Assembly: GCA_965200535.1 (NCBI GenBank)
Contig: CBDAUF010000002.1
Coordinates: forward strand, 1,116,001-1,180,000
Direction: 5' to 3'
DNA length: 64,000 nt
Source of the DNA: MPNO01 sp965200535
Lineage (GTDB): Bacteria; Pseudomonadota; Alphaproteobacteria; MPNO01
Made by a program: the position numbers and the translations under genes. The notes below the pieces were generated by a model, which was not told the origin of the DNA, did not search any database, and saw only the letters and a program-made list of their open reading frames with translations. Shown here in pieces: positions 34,336-41,919 of the stretch (the first letter of the stretch is position 1; every line of letters begins with the position of its first letter).

Positions 34336-35457
34336 ATGGCTTGTCCCTTGCGGAATGCGATGAAGGCGAGCGCCGCGCGGATGGCAGCCGCGGCGGCTGC
34401 GGTCCTGTGCGCGGTATCCGCGGAAACAGGGCCCGCCCGGGCTGACAGCCCCGGCGCTTTCACGGTGCGCAATGTGGTTGTCGATGCGACCGCCGGCAAC
34501 GCGGCCGAGGCGCGCGACAAGGCGCTCGCCGAGGGTCATTCCGCGGCGTTTTCCCGCCTCATCGCACGAATTGTGCCGATGTCGGCCGCCGGGACGGCGC
34601 CGAAACTCGGTCCAGACGCGATCGCGCCGCTGGTCCTGAGCTTCGGGATCGACGGGGAAAAAACATCGCGTGTCCGTTATCTCGCGCAGCTCACTTTCCG
34701 GTTCGATCGGGCCGCGGTCCGCCGCCTCCTGCGCACGCAGGGCGTGCGGTACGCGGCGGCGAAAGCGAAGCCCCGCCTGGTGCTGCCGGTATTGCGAACA
34801 GCCGGTACTTTCCTGCTGTGGGATCGTCCGAATCCGTGGCGCGACGCATGGGCGGAGCTTCCGCGGACGGACGATCTGGTGCCCCTCCTCGTCCCGGCCG
34901 GGGATTTGCAGGATCTGCGCGACATCAGCGCCGACCAGGCCGTGTCCGGCGCTTCCGGGCGCCTCCGTGCCATCGCGGACCGCTACGGAGCGGAGGCGGT
35001 CATCGTGGCGCTCGCCTCGCGGCGCGCGTTCGGTTCTCCGCCGACGGTGGACGTTTCGATCGTCGGGGAGGATACAGTCGCAAGCTACCCGACCCGTCCG
35101 GACGAGACGGCGGAGCAGTCTTTCCGATCGGCGGCCGCAGGCACTGCGCAACTGATCCAGGAAACCTGGAAGGAGAGCAATCTGTTGTTCTTCGACCGGG
35201 AAGGGGAGATCGACGCCGCGGTGCCGGTCTCCGGCCTCGATGAGTGGGTCGCGATCTCGCGCGCCGTTGCAGATACGCCGTCGAGCAACGGGATCCGGGT
35301 GCTGTCGTTGTCGCCCGATCTGATCCGCGTACGGCTCCGCTATTTTGGCGATGCGGAGGAGTTCGCCGCCGCGTTGGGACGCAACGACGTTCGCCTGCGG
35401 CGCGAGGGAGCCGGGTGGGTGTTGACGAGCGCCGCCGCGCGCACCCGCCAACGGTAG
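34336..35457 (+). CDS. DUF2066 domain-containing protein
   Basis: A 373-residue protein with an N-terminal signal peptide (hydrophobic core about 16-29, cleavage near ARA-DS at residue 37), so it is probably periplasmic or outer-membrane associated. It belongs to the DUF2066 family, which in alphaproteobacteria lies divergent from purM and upstream of a CDP-alcohol phosphatidyltransferase and a PerM-like permease, exactly as here. A second ATG at 34360 (MKASAARM) would give a more usual signal peptide. The function is unknown. Confidence 0.85.
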   Translation: MACPLRNAMKASAARMAAAAAAVLCAVSAETGPARADSPGAFTVRNVVVDATAGNAAEARDKALAEGHSAAFSRLIARIVPMSAAGTAPKLGPDAIAPLVLSFGIDGEKTSRVRYLAQLTFRFDRAAVRRLLRTQGVRYAAAKAKPRLVLPVLRTAGTFLLWDRPNPWRDAWAELPRTDDLVPLLVPAGDLQDLRDISADQAVSGASGRLRAIADRYGAEAVIVALASRRAFGSPPTVDVSIVGEDTVASYPTRPDETAEQSFRSAAAGTAQLIQETWKESNLLFFDREGEIDAAVPVSGLDEWVAISRAVADTPSSNGIRVLSLSPDLIRVRLRYFGDAEEFAAALGRNDVRLRREGAGWVLTSAAARTRQR

Positions 35458-35474
35458 GCGAGAAGGCCGGGGCT

Positions 35475-36020
35475 GTGAACATTCCCAACCTGATTTCGCT
35501 CGGCAGGCTGCTTTCGGTTCCGCTGATCGTCTATCTGATCGTGAAGGAATCGTACGACTGGGCGTTCGGGCTCTTCCTGTTGGCCGGCGCCTCCGATGCG
35601 GTGGACGGATACGTCGCCAAGGCGCTCGACCAGACCTCGACCCTCGGCGTCTATCTCGATCCGCTGGCCGACAAGGCGCTGCTCGTCAGCGTCTATGTGA
35701 CCCTCGCCCTGAACGGGCTGATCGGCGATCTCGTCGTTATCCTCGTGGTGTTCCGGGATGTCCTGATCGTCGGATCGGTTCTGCTGTTGTTGGTCTTGCG
35801 CCGACATTGGGAAGTCCGTCCGACCATGGTGAGCAAGGTGAATACGGGGGTGCAGATCCTGTTCGCCGCTATGGTGCTGGCACAGGCCGGGCTTCCGGCC
35901 GCGATGCCCGGACCGATCGCGTTCGCAGGCTACGCCGTCATCGCGACGACGGTGGTCTCGGGCGGCTGGTACCTGGTGGTCTGGGCGCGGCAGATCGCGG
36001 GCGCGGAGGACAGGCGGTGA
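35475..36020 (+). CDS. CDP-alcohol phosphatidyltransferase family protein
   Basis: A 181-residue membrane enzyme of phospholipid headgroup synthesis (PgsA-like family) with about five or six hydrophobic helices. The diagnostic D-x2-D-G-x2-A-R-x8-G-x3-D-x3-D motif is present as SDAVDGYVAK to GVYLDPLADK, with Lys in place of the usual Arg. The GTG start is 17 bases after DUF2066. The order DUF2066, this gene, permease, hda is conserved in alphaproteobacteria. Cardiolipin or phosphatidylglycerol-phosphate synthesis is possible; the exact alcohol is not determinable. Confidence 0.88.
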   Translation: MNIPNLISLGRLLSVPLIVYLIVKESYDWAFGLFLLAGASDAVDGYVAKALDQTSTLGVYLDPLADKALLVSVYVTLALNGLIGDLVVILVVFRDVLIVGSVLLLLVLRRHWEVRPTMVSKVNTGVQILFAAMVLAQAGLPAAMPGPIAFAGYAVIATTVVSGGWYLVVWARQIAGAEDRR

Positions 36021-37093
36021 CGGCACAGCGGCAGATCGTCTTCTGGCTGATCGCGCTTGCCGTCTTCGTTGCCGCGCTCTATCTGCTGCGCAGCATCCTG
36101 CTTCCCTTCGTCCTCGGCGCGGCGGTCGCATATTTCCTGGATCCCGTGGCCGACCGGTTGGAACGCCAAGGCCTTCCCCGGTGGCTGGCCGCGACGCTGC
36201 TTACCGTCTTCTTCCTGTTCTCAGTCGCGCTGTTCTTCGCTCTCCTCGCGCCGCTGCTCCTGGCCCAGGCCAATTCCTTCGCCGGCCGTATCCCGGCCTA
36301 TGTCGACATGTTGCGCGGCGCGGTGGCGAAACTCTCCGCAGCGGTGCAGGAGACGCTGCCCGAGGAGTTGGGCTCGCGCCTCCGCGAGGCCGCGGGAGAC
36401 CTCGGAACAACCGCAATGGGATGGCTGGGAGATGCGCTTGCCGGACTCTGGAGCGGCGGGCTCGCGCTGGTGGACCTGCTGTCGCTGGTGGTCATCACCC
36501 CCATCGTTGCGTTCTATCTGCTGCGCGACTGGGACAGGATCGTCGCGGCGATAGACGGCTGGCTGCCGCAAGACCATGCCGAGACGATTCGCGAGCAGGT
36601 ACGGCTGGTCGACGAGACGCTGGCGGGTTTCGTTCGCGGCCAGGGGATCGTCTGCCTCGGCCTCGGCACGTTCTACGCCATCGCCCTGTCATTCGTCGGG
36701 CTCGAGTTTGCCATCGTCGTCGGGCTGGTTACGGGGCTGATCTCGTTCGTGCCGTATTTTGGAATGCTGATCGGGGCCCTCATCTCCATAGGGCTTGCGA
36801 TCGCCCAGTTCGATAGCTGGCAGCCGATCGCCGTCGTCGCCGGCATCTTTGCGGCCGGTCAGATTATCGAGGGCAATTTCGTCACCCCCAAACTGGTAGG
36901 CGACCGCGTCGGGTTGCACCCGGCGTGGATGATTTTCGCCCTGCTGGCGGGCGGCGCGCTGTTCGGTTTCCTCGGGGTGATGATTTCCGTGCCGGCGGCG
37001 GCGATCATCGGCGTCCTCGTCCGCTTCCTGGTTTCGCGCTACACAGCGAGCCAGCTCTATCGGGGGTCGGGCGGCCCGCGCGATGGCGAGTGA
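36017..37093 (+). CDS. AI-2E family transporter (PerM/YdiK-like)
   Basis: A 358-residue inner-membrane protein of the AI-2 exporter family, with about eight helices split by a long hydrophilic region (about 85-160). The C-terminal signature GNFVTPKLVGDRVGLHPAW is typical. The GTG start overlaps the upstream stop as GTGA. Family members export diverse substrates, and autoinducer-2 should not be assumed. It overlaps hda by 11 bases. Confidence 0.92.
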   Translation: MTAQRQIVFWLIALAVFVAALYLLRSILLPFVLGAAVAYFLDPVADRLERQGLPRWLAATLLTVFFLFSVALFFALLAPLLLAQANSFAGRIPAYVDMLRGAVAKLSAAVQETLPEELGSRLREAAGDLGTTAMGWLGDALAGLWSGGLALVDLLSLVVITPIVAFYLLRDWDRIVAAIDGWLPQDHAETIREQVRLVDETLAGFVRGQGIVCLGLGTFYAIALSFVGLEFAIVVGLVTGLISFVPYFGMLIGALISIGLAIAQFDSWQPIAVVAGIFAAGQIIEGNFVTPKLVGDRVGLHPAWMIFALLAGGALFGFLGVMISVPAAAIIGVLVRFLVSRYTASQLYRGSGGPRDGE

Positions 37094-37745
37094 TGGCGCC
37101 GCAAGGGCGCAGCTCGCCTTCCCGCTCGACCGGCGGCCGGCCTACGGACGGGGCGACTTTCTGGTCGCCGACTGCAACCGGGAAGCGCTCGCATGGATCG
37201 AGGCATGGCGTCGCTGGCCGGCCCGAATCGCGGTACTGACGGGCCCCCGGGGAAGCGGCAAGACCCATCTCGCCCATATCTGGTCCGACCTTGCGGGCGG
37301 CCGGGTGATCGCGGCGGAGGATCTCGAGCTCGGTGCCGTTGCCGGAGCGCCGCTGGCGGTCGAGGGCATCGAGAAGTCACCGGACGAAGCGGTCCTGCTG
37401 CATGTGATCAACCGCGCGGCAGAGGCTGGCATTCATATGCTGGCGACCACGCGCCGCGCACCCGGCTACTGGCGCGGACGGCTTCCCGACCTGGTTTCGC
37501 GGCTGCGGGCGGCGCCGACCATCGAGATCGGCCGGCCCGACGACGAGCTGCTCACCCAGGTGCTGCTCAAACTGTTCCGCGATCGCCAGATAGAGGTCCG
37601 CGACGATGCGGTCGCCTACCTGCTGCACCACATGGAGCGGAGCCTCGATGCGGCGCAGCGCACGGTTGTCGCCGCCGACCGGCTGGCGCTCGCCGAGGGC
37701 CGGCCCATCACGATCCCTCTCCTGCGCCGGGTGCTCGAAGGCTGA
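37083..37745 (+). CDS. hdaA: DnaA-related regulatory inactivator (Hda/HdaA-like)
   Basis: A 220-residue DnaA-like AAA+ protein lacking the DNA-binding domain. Residues 10-15 (QLAFPL) form the sliding-clamp binding motif through which Hda reaches DnaN to promote hydrolysis of DnaA-ATP. Walker A is GPRGSGKTHL near residue 53. The Walker B region (AVEGIEK) lacks the usual tandem acidic residues, as in other alphaproteobacterial homologues. It is the last gene of the DUF2066 cluster. Its 3' end overlaps the convergent amidotransferase gene by 38 bases. Confidence 0.88.
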   Translation: MASDGAARAQLAFPLDRRPAYGRGDFLVADCNREALAWIEAWRRWPARIAVLTGPRGSGKTHLAHIWSDLAGGRVIAAEDLELGAVAGAPLAVEGIEKSPDEAVLLHVINRAAEAGIHMLATTRRAPGYWRGRLPDLVSRLRAAPTIEIGRPDDELLTQVLLKLFRDRQIEVRDDAVAYLLHHMERSLDAAQRTVVAADRLALAEGRPITIPLLRRVLEG

Positions 37746-38475
37746 GCCTGTCGAGCCAGGCGGCGAAGCATGCCCGCCCGGCTTGGTTGCAGGCGTCCGC
37801 AAGGCGCGCGGCGTCCTCCCGCAACCCGGCCGCCGATACCCCGGCGCCGGCGATTTCCACCGCATGGCCGACCAGCCACGATTCGAGCGCTGCGGCCCCG
37901 GTCTCGATATGGAACTGGAGGCCGAGCGCGTTGGCCCCGTACGAGAACGCCTGGTTTGCGCAGAGGTTTGACGAGGCCAGATGGGCGGCGCCGTCGGGCA
38001 GGTCGAAGGTGTCTCCGTGCCAGTGAAGCACCGCAATCCCGCCGCCGGCCAGCGGCGCGAGGCACGAGGCGCGGCCCGCCTCGGTCAGTCGGACCGGCTT
38101 CCAGCCGATCTCCTTGAAACCCGAGGGGTAGACCGGCGCGCCCAGCGCCGCTGCCATGAGTTGGGCGCCGAGACAGATGCCGAGGGTCGGCAGGCCGCGC
38201 GCGAGGCGCTCGCCCACAATCGCGGTTTCTTGCGCGAGAAAGGGATAGGAGTCGGTCTCGTAAACGCCAATGGGACCGCCGAGGACGATCAGGATGTCGG
38301 GTGCGGCCGGGTCGATTTGCCCGAGCGCGTCCCGCGGTGCATCGACATGCTGTATCGCAAACCCGCGTTCGGCCAGCAGCGGCGCGAGGATCCCGAGATC
38401 CTCGAACCCCACATGCGATATCGCAACCGCGGTCCCGGTTGCCGTCCCCGGCGGCGAGGGCGCTCTAGCCGACAC
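37708..38475 (-). CDS. class I glutamine amidotransferase-like protein
   Basis: A 255-residue stand-alone GATase1 domain of the GMP-synthase-like/YfeJ group. The nucleophile elbow is GICLGAQLMA (Cys near residue 101) and the catalytic His is in LQFHIET near residue 188, so ammonia release from glutamine or gamma-glutamyl hydrolysis is feasible. No synthase partner is adjacent. It occupies the place between hda and rnd where ppk and ppx usually lie. It overlaps rnd by 11 bases and hda by 38. Confidence 0.88.
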   Translation of the reverse strand: MSARAPSPPGTATGTAVAISHVGFEDLGILAPLLAERGFAIQHVDAPRDALGQIDPAAPDILIVLGGPIGVYETDSYPFLAQETAIVGERLARGLPTLGICLGAQLMAAALGAPVYPSGFKEIGWKPVRLTEAGRASCLAPLAGGGIAVLHWHGDTFDLPDGAAHLASSNLCANQAFSYGANALGLQFHIETGAAALESWLVGHAVEIAGAGVSAAGLREDAARLADACNQAGRACFAAWLDRLSLRAPGAGEGS

Positions 38476-39619
38476 CGTCTATGACCCGGATATCGCCGCC
38501 CACCATCCCGAGTGCGATGTGTCCGTGTTTCAGGGCAAGCGCATCGTTTCCGAAAATATCCCGGCGCCAGCCGCGGAGCGCGCGCACCGCTGCTTTGTCG
38601 TCGCGGGCGATGGCCTCGATGTCGTCGGTGCTGGCGACCAGCTTCTGGGCGACATCGTTTTCCTCGCAGCGCAGCTTGAGCAGGACTTTGAGCAAATCGG
38701 CGGCCGGTCCGGGCCGGTTGTCGGCCGGCTGGGTCTTGTGCGGTTCGGGCCAGGTCGAGGGCGGGGCCGACCCCGCCGAAGCGACCACGGCGAGAGCCGC
38801 GTCTGCTGTGTCCTTGCCGACCTGGCCGCGGTTCAGGCTGCGCAGCCGCCAGAGGTCGTCGCGGCTCTCCGGTTCGTGCGCCGCGATCTCGTTCAGCGCC
38901 TCGTCGCGCAACACCCGGTTACGGGGCACATCTCGACGCTGCGCCTCGGCCTCGCGCCATGCCGCGAGTGCGCGCAGAACGGCGAGTTGGCGCGGCTTGC
39001 GCAAGCGGGTCTTGACCCGGAGCCAAGCCTCCGCGGGTTCCATGCGGTAGGTCGCCGGGTCGGTCAGCACCGCCATCTCCTCGGCGAGCCATTCCTCGCG
39101 CCCGTTGCTGGCGAGCCGGGCGGCAATCTTTTCGTAGACGACGCGAAGATGGGTGACGTCGGAAATCGCGTAGTCGTACATCTTTTTCGTCAGGGGCCGC
39201 CGCGCCCAGTCGGTGAAGCGCACGGTCTTGTCGATGGAAGCGCGCGCCAGCTTGGCGACCAGCCGTTCGTAGCCTGCCTGATCGCCGAAGCCGCAGACCA
39301 TCGCTGCGATCTGCGTGTCGAACACGGGTGTCGGGACGCGGCCGTCGAGATGGAAGAAGATTTCGATGTCCTGGCGGGCGGCGTGGAACACCTTGAGCAC
39401 ACCGGAGTCCCGCATCAGCGCCAGCAGCGGTGCGAGATCGATGCCGGGAGCGAGCGCATCGACCGCCGCCGCTTCGTCGACCGAGGCGAGTTGGACCAGA
39501 CAAAGGCGCGGCCAGTAGGTCCGGTCGCGCATGAACTCGGTATCGACGGTGATGCAACGCGAGCCTGCCAGCCGCTCGCAGAGGGCGCGAAGCGAACCGG
39601 TATCAGCGATGAGATGCAT
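38465..39619 (-). CDS. rnd: ribonuclease D
   Basis: A 384-residue 3'-5' exoribonuclease of the DEDDy family acting in tRNA and stable RNA maturation. Exo motifs are visible as VDTEFMRD near residue 26, FHAARQDIEIFF near residue 78 and YAISDVTHL near residue 150. An HRDC domain follows at about 205-285. The ATG at 39619 (MHLIADTG) matches the family; it has no Shine-Dalgarno sequence but a TATAGA lies eight bases upstream, suggesting a leaderless transcript. Confidence 0.94.
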   Translation of the reverse strand: MHLIADTGSLRALCERLAGSRCITVDTEFMRDRTYWPRLCLVQLASVDEAAAVDALAPGIDLAPLLALMRDSGVLKVFHAARQDIEIFFHLDGRVPTPVFDTQIAAMVCGFGDQAGYERLVAKLARASIDKTVRFTDWARRPLTKKMYDYAISDVTHLRVVYEKIAARLASNGREEWLAEEMAVLTDPATYRMEPAEAWLRVKTRLRKPRQLAVLRALAAWREAEAQRRDVPRNRVLRDEALNEIAAHEPESRDDLWRLRSLNRGQVGKDTADAALAVVASAGSAPPSTWPEPHKTQPADNRPGPAADLLKVLLKLRCEENDVAQKLVASTDDIEAIARDDKAAVRALRGWRRDIFGNDALALKHGHIALGMVGGDIRVIDGVG

Positions 39620-39626
39620 GGCCCGG

Positions 39627-39655
39627 TCTATACACCGATTCACAGGGGCCGGAAA
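39627..39655 (-). promoter_or_regulatory. possible leaderless promoter of rnd
   Basis: TATAGA on the minus strand at 39632-39627 ends seven bases before the rnd ATG at 39619, which would place transcription initiation at or next to the start codon. The -35 position (TTTCCG, 17 bases upstream) is weak. No ribosome-binding site precedes the ATG. Confidence 0.4.
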
Positions 39656-39713
39656 GCGACGCGGCCGCGTTCGTCCGCCGCTGCATCCGACGGACCATCC
39701 GGCCGCGCTTTGC

Positions 39714-39719
39714 TTGACA
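39714..39719 (+). promoter_or_regulatory. -35 box, possible aspS promoter
   Basis: A perfect TTGACA on the plus strand about 97 bases before aspS. The sequence at -10 spacing is not a good match, so only the -35 element is supported. Confidence 0.35.
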
Positions 39720-39815
39720 AACGCGGCGGTGCATGCGCTCTTGCGCCCGCCTTCGCGGTCCGGCCGGGCCGTCAGGCGCTCCGGGCCATTCCCACAGAGA
39801 TCGGAAGCGAGATCG

Positions 39816-41591
39816 ATGCACGCCTATCGCACGCACACCTGCGGTGAATTGAGGCGCGGGGACGAGGGCGGCGAGGCACGCCTGTCGGGATGGGTCCACC
39901 GCAAGCGCGACCATGGAAACCTGCTGTTCATCGACCTGCGCGACCATTACGGGCTGACCCAGTGCGTGATCGATTCGGCGAACCCGGCGTTCGCCGCGGT
40001 CGAGGCGATCCGGCTCGAGGCCGTGGTCACCGTGACCGGCGAGGTGGTGCGGCGCAGCGCGGACACGATCAATTCCGATTTGCCGACCGGCGAGGTCGAA
40101 CTGGCGATCCGGAGTTTCGAAGTGCAGGCGCACGCCGACCCGCTGCCCCTCGAGGTCAACAGCGAGCGCGACTACGGCGAGGAAATCCGGCTTCGCTACC
40201 GCTTCCTCGATCTGCGGCGCGAAAAGATGCAGCGCAACATCGCGCTCAGGTCGGCGGTCATCCAGAGCATTCGCAGGCGCATGGTCGAGGGCGGGTTCAC
40301 CGAATTCCAGACCCCGATCCTGAGCGCGGCGAGCCCGGAAGGAGCGCGCGATTTCCTGGTGCCCAGCCGGCTCCATCCCGGCAGCTTCTACGCCCTGCCC
40401 CAGGCGCCGCAGCAGTTCAAGCAACTCACGATGGTGGCCGGCTTCGACCGGTATTTCCAGATCGCGCCGTGCTTCCGCGACGAGGACGCACGGGCCGACC
40501 GATCCCCCGGCGAGTTCTACCAGCTCGATGTCGAGATGTCCTTCGTCACGCAGGAGGACGTCTTTGCTGCACTCGAGCCGGTGTTGTTCGGCGTGTTCGA
40601 CGAGTTTTCCGGAGGTCGGCCGGTGTCGCCGGCGCCGTTTCCGCGGATTCCCTATGCCGAGGCCATGCTGGCCTTCGGCAGCGACAAGCCGGACCTGCGC
40701 AACCCGCTGCGGATCGCCGACGTTACCGAGGTCTGGCGCGGGACCGACTTCAAGATCTTCGCCCGCGCGATCGAAACCGGCGCGGTGGTGCGCGCGGTCG
40801 CCGCCCCCGGGGCTGCTGCAAGGCCGCGCAGCTTCTTCGACAAGCTTAACGACTGGGCGCGTGAAGAGGGGGCAGGGGGGCTCGGTTACATCGTCTTCGA
40901 GGGCGGCGAAGCCAAAGGGCCGATCGCCCGCTTCCTCGACGGGGCGCGCATGGCGGCGCTCCGGACAGCGACAGGTGCGGGGGATGCCGACGCGGTCTTT
41001 TTCAGTTGCGGCGAGCCCGACCGGGCGGCCCGTTTCGCCGGCCTCGCCCGCACCCGCATCGGGGAGGAGCTCGACCTCATCGACCGAGAAGCGTTCCGTT
41101 TCTGCTGGATCGTCGACTACCCGATGTATGAGCGCGACGAACGCACCGGCGCGGTCGGGTTCTCCCACAACCCGTTCTCCATGCCCCAGGGCGGCCTCGA
41201 AGCGCTGGAGACCATGGATCCCCTCTCGATCCTCGCCTACCAGTACGACATCGTTTGCAACGGTGTCGAACTGTCGAGCGGCGCAATCCGGAACCATCGT
41301 CCGAACATCATGTACAAGGCCTTCGAAATTGCCGGCTATGGCAGGGACGAGGTGGAGGCGCGCTTCGGGGGAATGCTGAACGCGCTCCGTTTCGGCGCGC
41401 CGCCGCACGGGGGTTCGGCGCCCGGCATCGACCGCATCGTGATGCTGCTCGCGGACGAGCCCAATATTCGCGAGATCACCCTGTTCCCGATGAACCAGCA
41501 GGCGCAGGATCTGATGATGCAGGCGCCGGCACCGGTGACGGCGGAGCGGCTGCGCGAACTTTCCATCCGGGTCGACGCGCCGCAGCCGTAG
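39816..41591 (+). CDS. aspS: aspartyl-tRNA synthetase (predicted non-discriminating, Asp/Asn)
   Basis: A 591-residue class IIb synthetase with an N-terminal OB-fold anticodon domain, the catalytic core with the bacterial GAD insertion and the class II motifs (RYRFLDLRRE, FRDEDARADR, GIDRIVMLL). In the anticodon-binding loop RKRDHGNLL, residue 33 is His. Non-discriminating bacterial AspRS carry His here, while discriminating enzymes such as E. coli carry Leu. This fits the gatCAB operon at 49.5-53.1 kb, which would convert Asp-tRNA(Asn) to Asn-tRNA(Asn). Confidence 0.96.
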   Translation: MHAYRTHTCGELRRGDEGGEARLSGWVHRKRDHGNLLFIDLRDHYGLTQCVIDSANPAFAAVEAIRLEAVVTVTGEVVRRSADTINSDLPTGEVELAIRSFEVQAHADPLPLEVNSERDYGEEIRLRYRFLDLRREKMQRNIALRSAVIQSIRRRMVEGGFTEFQTPILSAASPEGARDFLVPSRLHPGSFYALPQAPQQFKQLTMVAGFDRYFQIAPCFRDEDARADRSPGEFYQLDVEMSFVTQEDVFAALEPVLFGVFDEFSGGRPVSPAPFPRIPYAEAMLAFGSDKPDLRNPLRIADVTEVWRGTDFKIFARAIETGAVVRAVAAPGAAARPRSFFDKLNDWAREEGAGGLGYIVFEGGEAKGPIARFLDGARMAALRTATGAGDADAVFFSCGEPDRAARFAGLARTRIGEELDLIDREAFRFCWIVDYPMYERDERTGAVGFSHNPFSMPQGGLEALETMDPLSILAYQYDIVCNGVELSSGAIRNHRPNIMYKAFEIAGYGRDEVEARFGGMLNALRFGAPPHGGSAPGIDRIVMLLADEPNIREITLFPMNQQAQDLMMQAPAPVTAERLRELSIRVDAPQP

Positions 41592-41674
41592 TCGGAAAGC
41601 CGCGGGAGAGGACGCAGGGAAAGGCCGCCCCGCGCAACCGCCTCCGCTCGGCAGCAGTCGGCGGCGGGCAGCCC

Positions 41675-41842
41675 CTACTTGATTCGGGCTTCCTTGAAGA
41701 GGACGTGCTTGCGCGCGACCGGATCGTATTTGCGGAACTCGAGCTTGCCGGTCGTTGTCCGCGTGTTTTTCTTGGCCACGTAGAAATAGCCGGTGTCCGC
41801 GGTACTCACGAGTTTGATCAGGGTCGTGGTCGGCTTGGCCAT
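41675..41842 (-). CDS. rpmG: 50S ribosomal protein L33
   Basis: A 55-residue L33, MAKPTTTLIKLVSTADTGYF to the C-terminal KHVLFKEARIK. It lacks the CxxC zinc pairs, as is normal for proteobacterial L33. It has its own strong promoter 37-64 bases upstream of the ATG. In related genomes it closes a topA-rnr-DUF983-Nudix-rpmG series; here it directly follows topA on the same strand. Confidence 0.97.
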   Translation of the reverse strand: MAKPTTTLIKLVSTADTGYFYVAKKNTRTTTGKLEFRKYDPVARKHVLFKEARIK

Positions 41843-41878
41843 GATAATGCTCCCTGCAACCCGTTCGAGGCATCGCGC

Positions 41879-41906
41879 AAGATAGGGAACCGCCTTGCGC
41901 TGTCAA
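41879..41906 (-). promoter_or_regulatory. rpmG promoter
   Basis: On the minus strand TTGACA (41906-41901), a 16-base spacer and TATCTT (41884-41879). Transcription would start about 41871, 29 bases before the rpmG ATG. This is one of the best sigma-70-type matches in the window. Confidence 0.75.
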
Positions 41907-41919
41907 GACCGCGCGGGGG

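Noticed and set aside
34250..34336. TTG at 34336 as the purM start
   Set aside because: It adds 29 residues unrelated to PurM and coincides with the divergent gene's ATG; it cannot be fully excluded.
39603..41906. 767-codon frame antisense to aspS
   Set aside because: Shadow of aspS with no recognisable domain.
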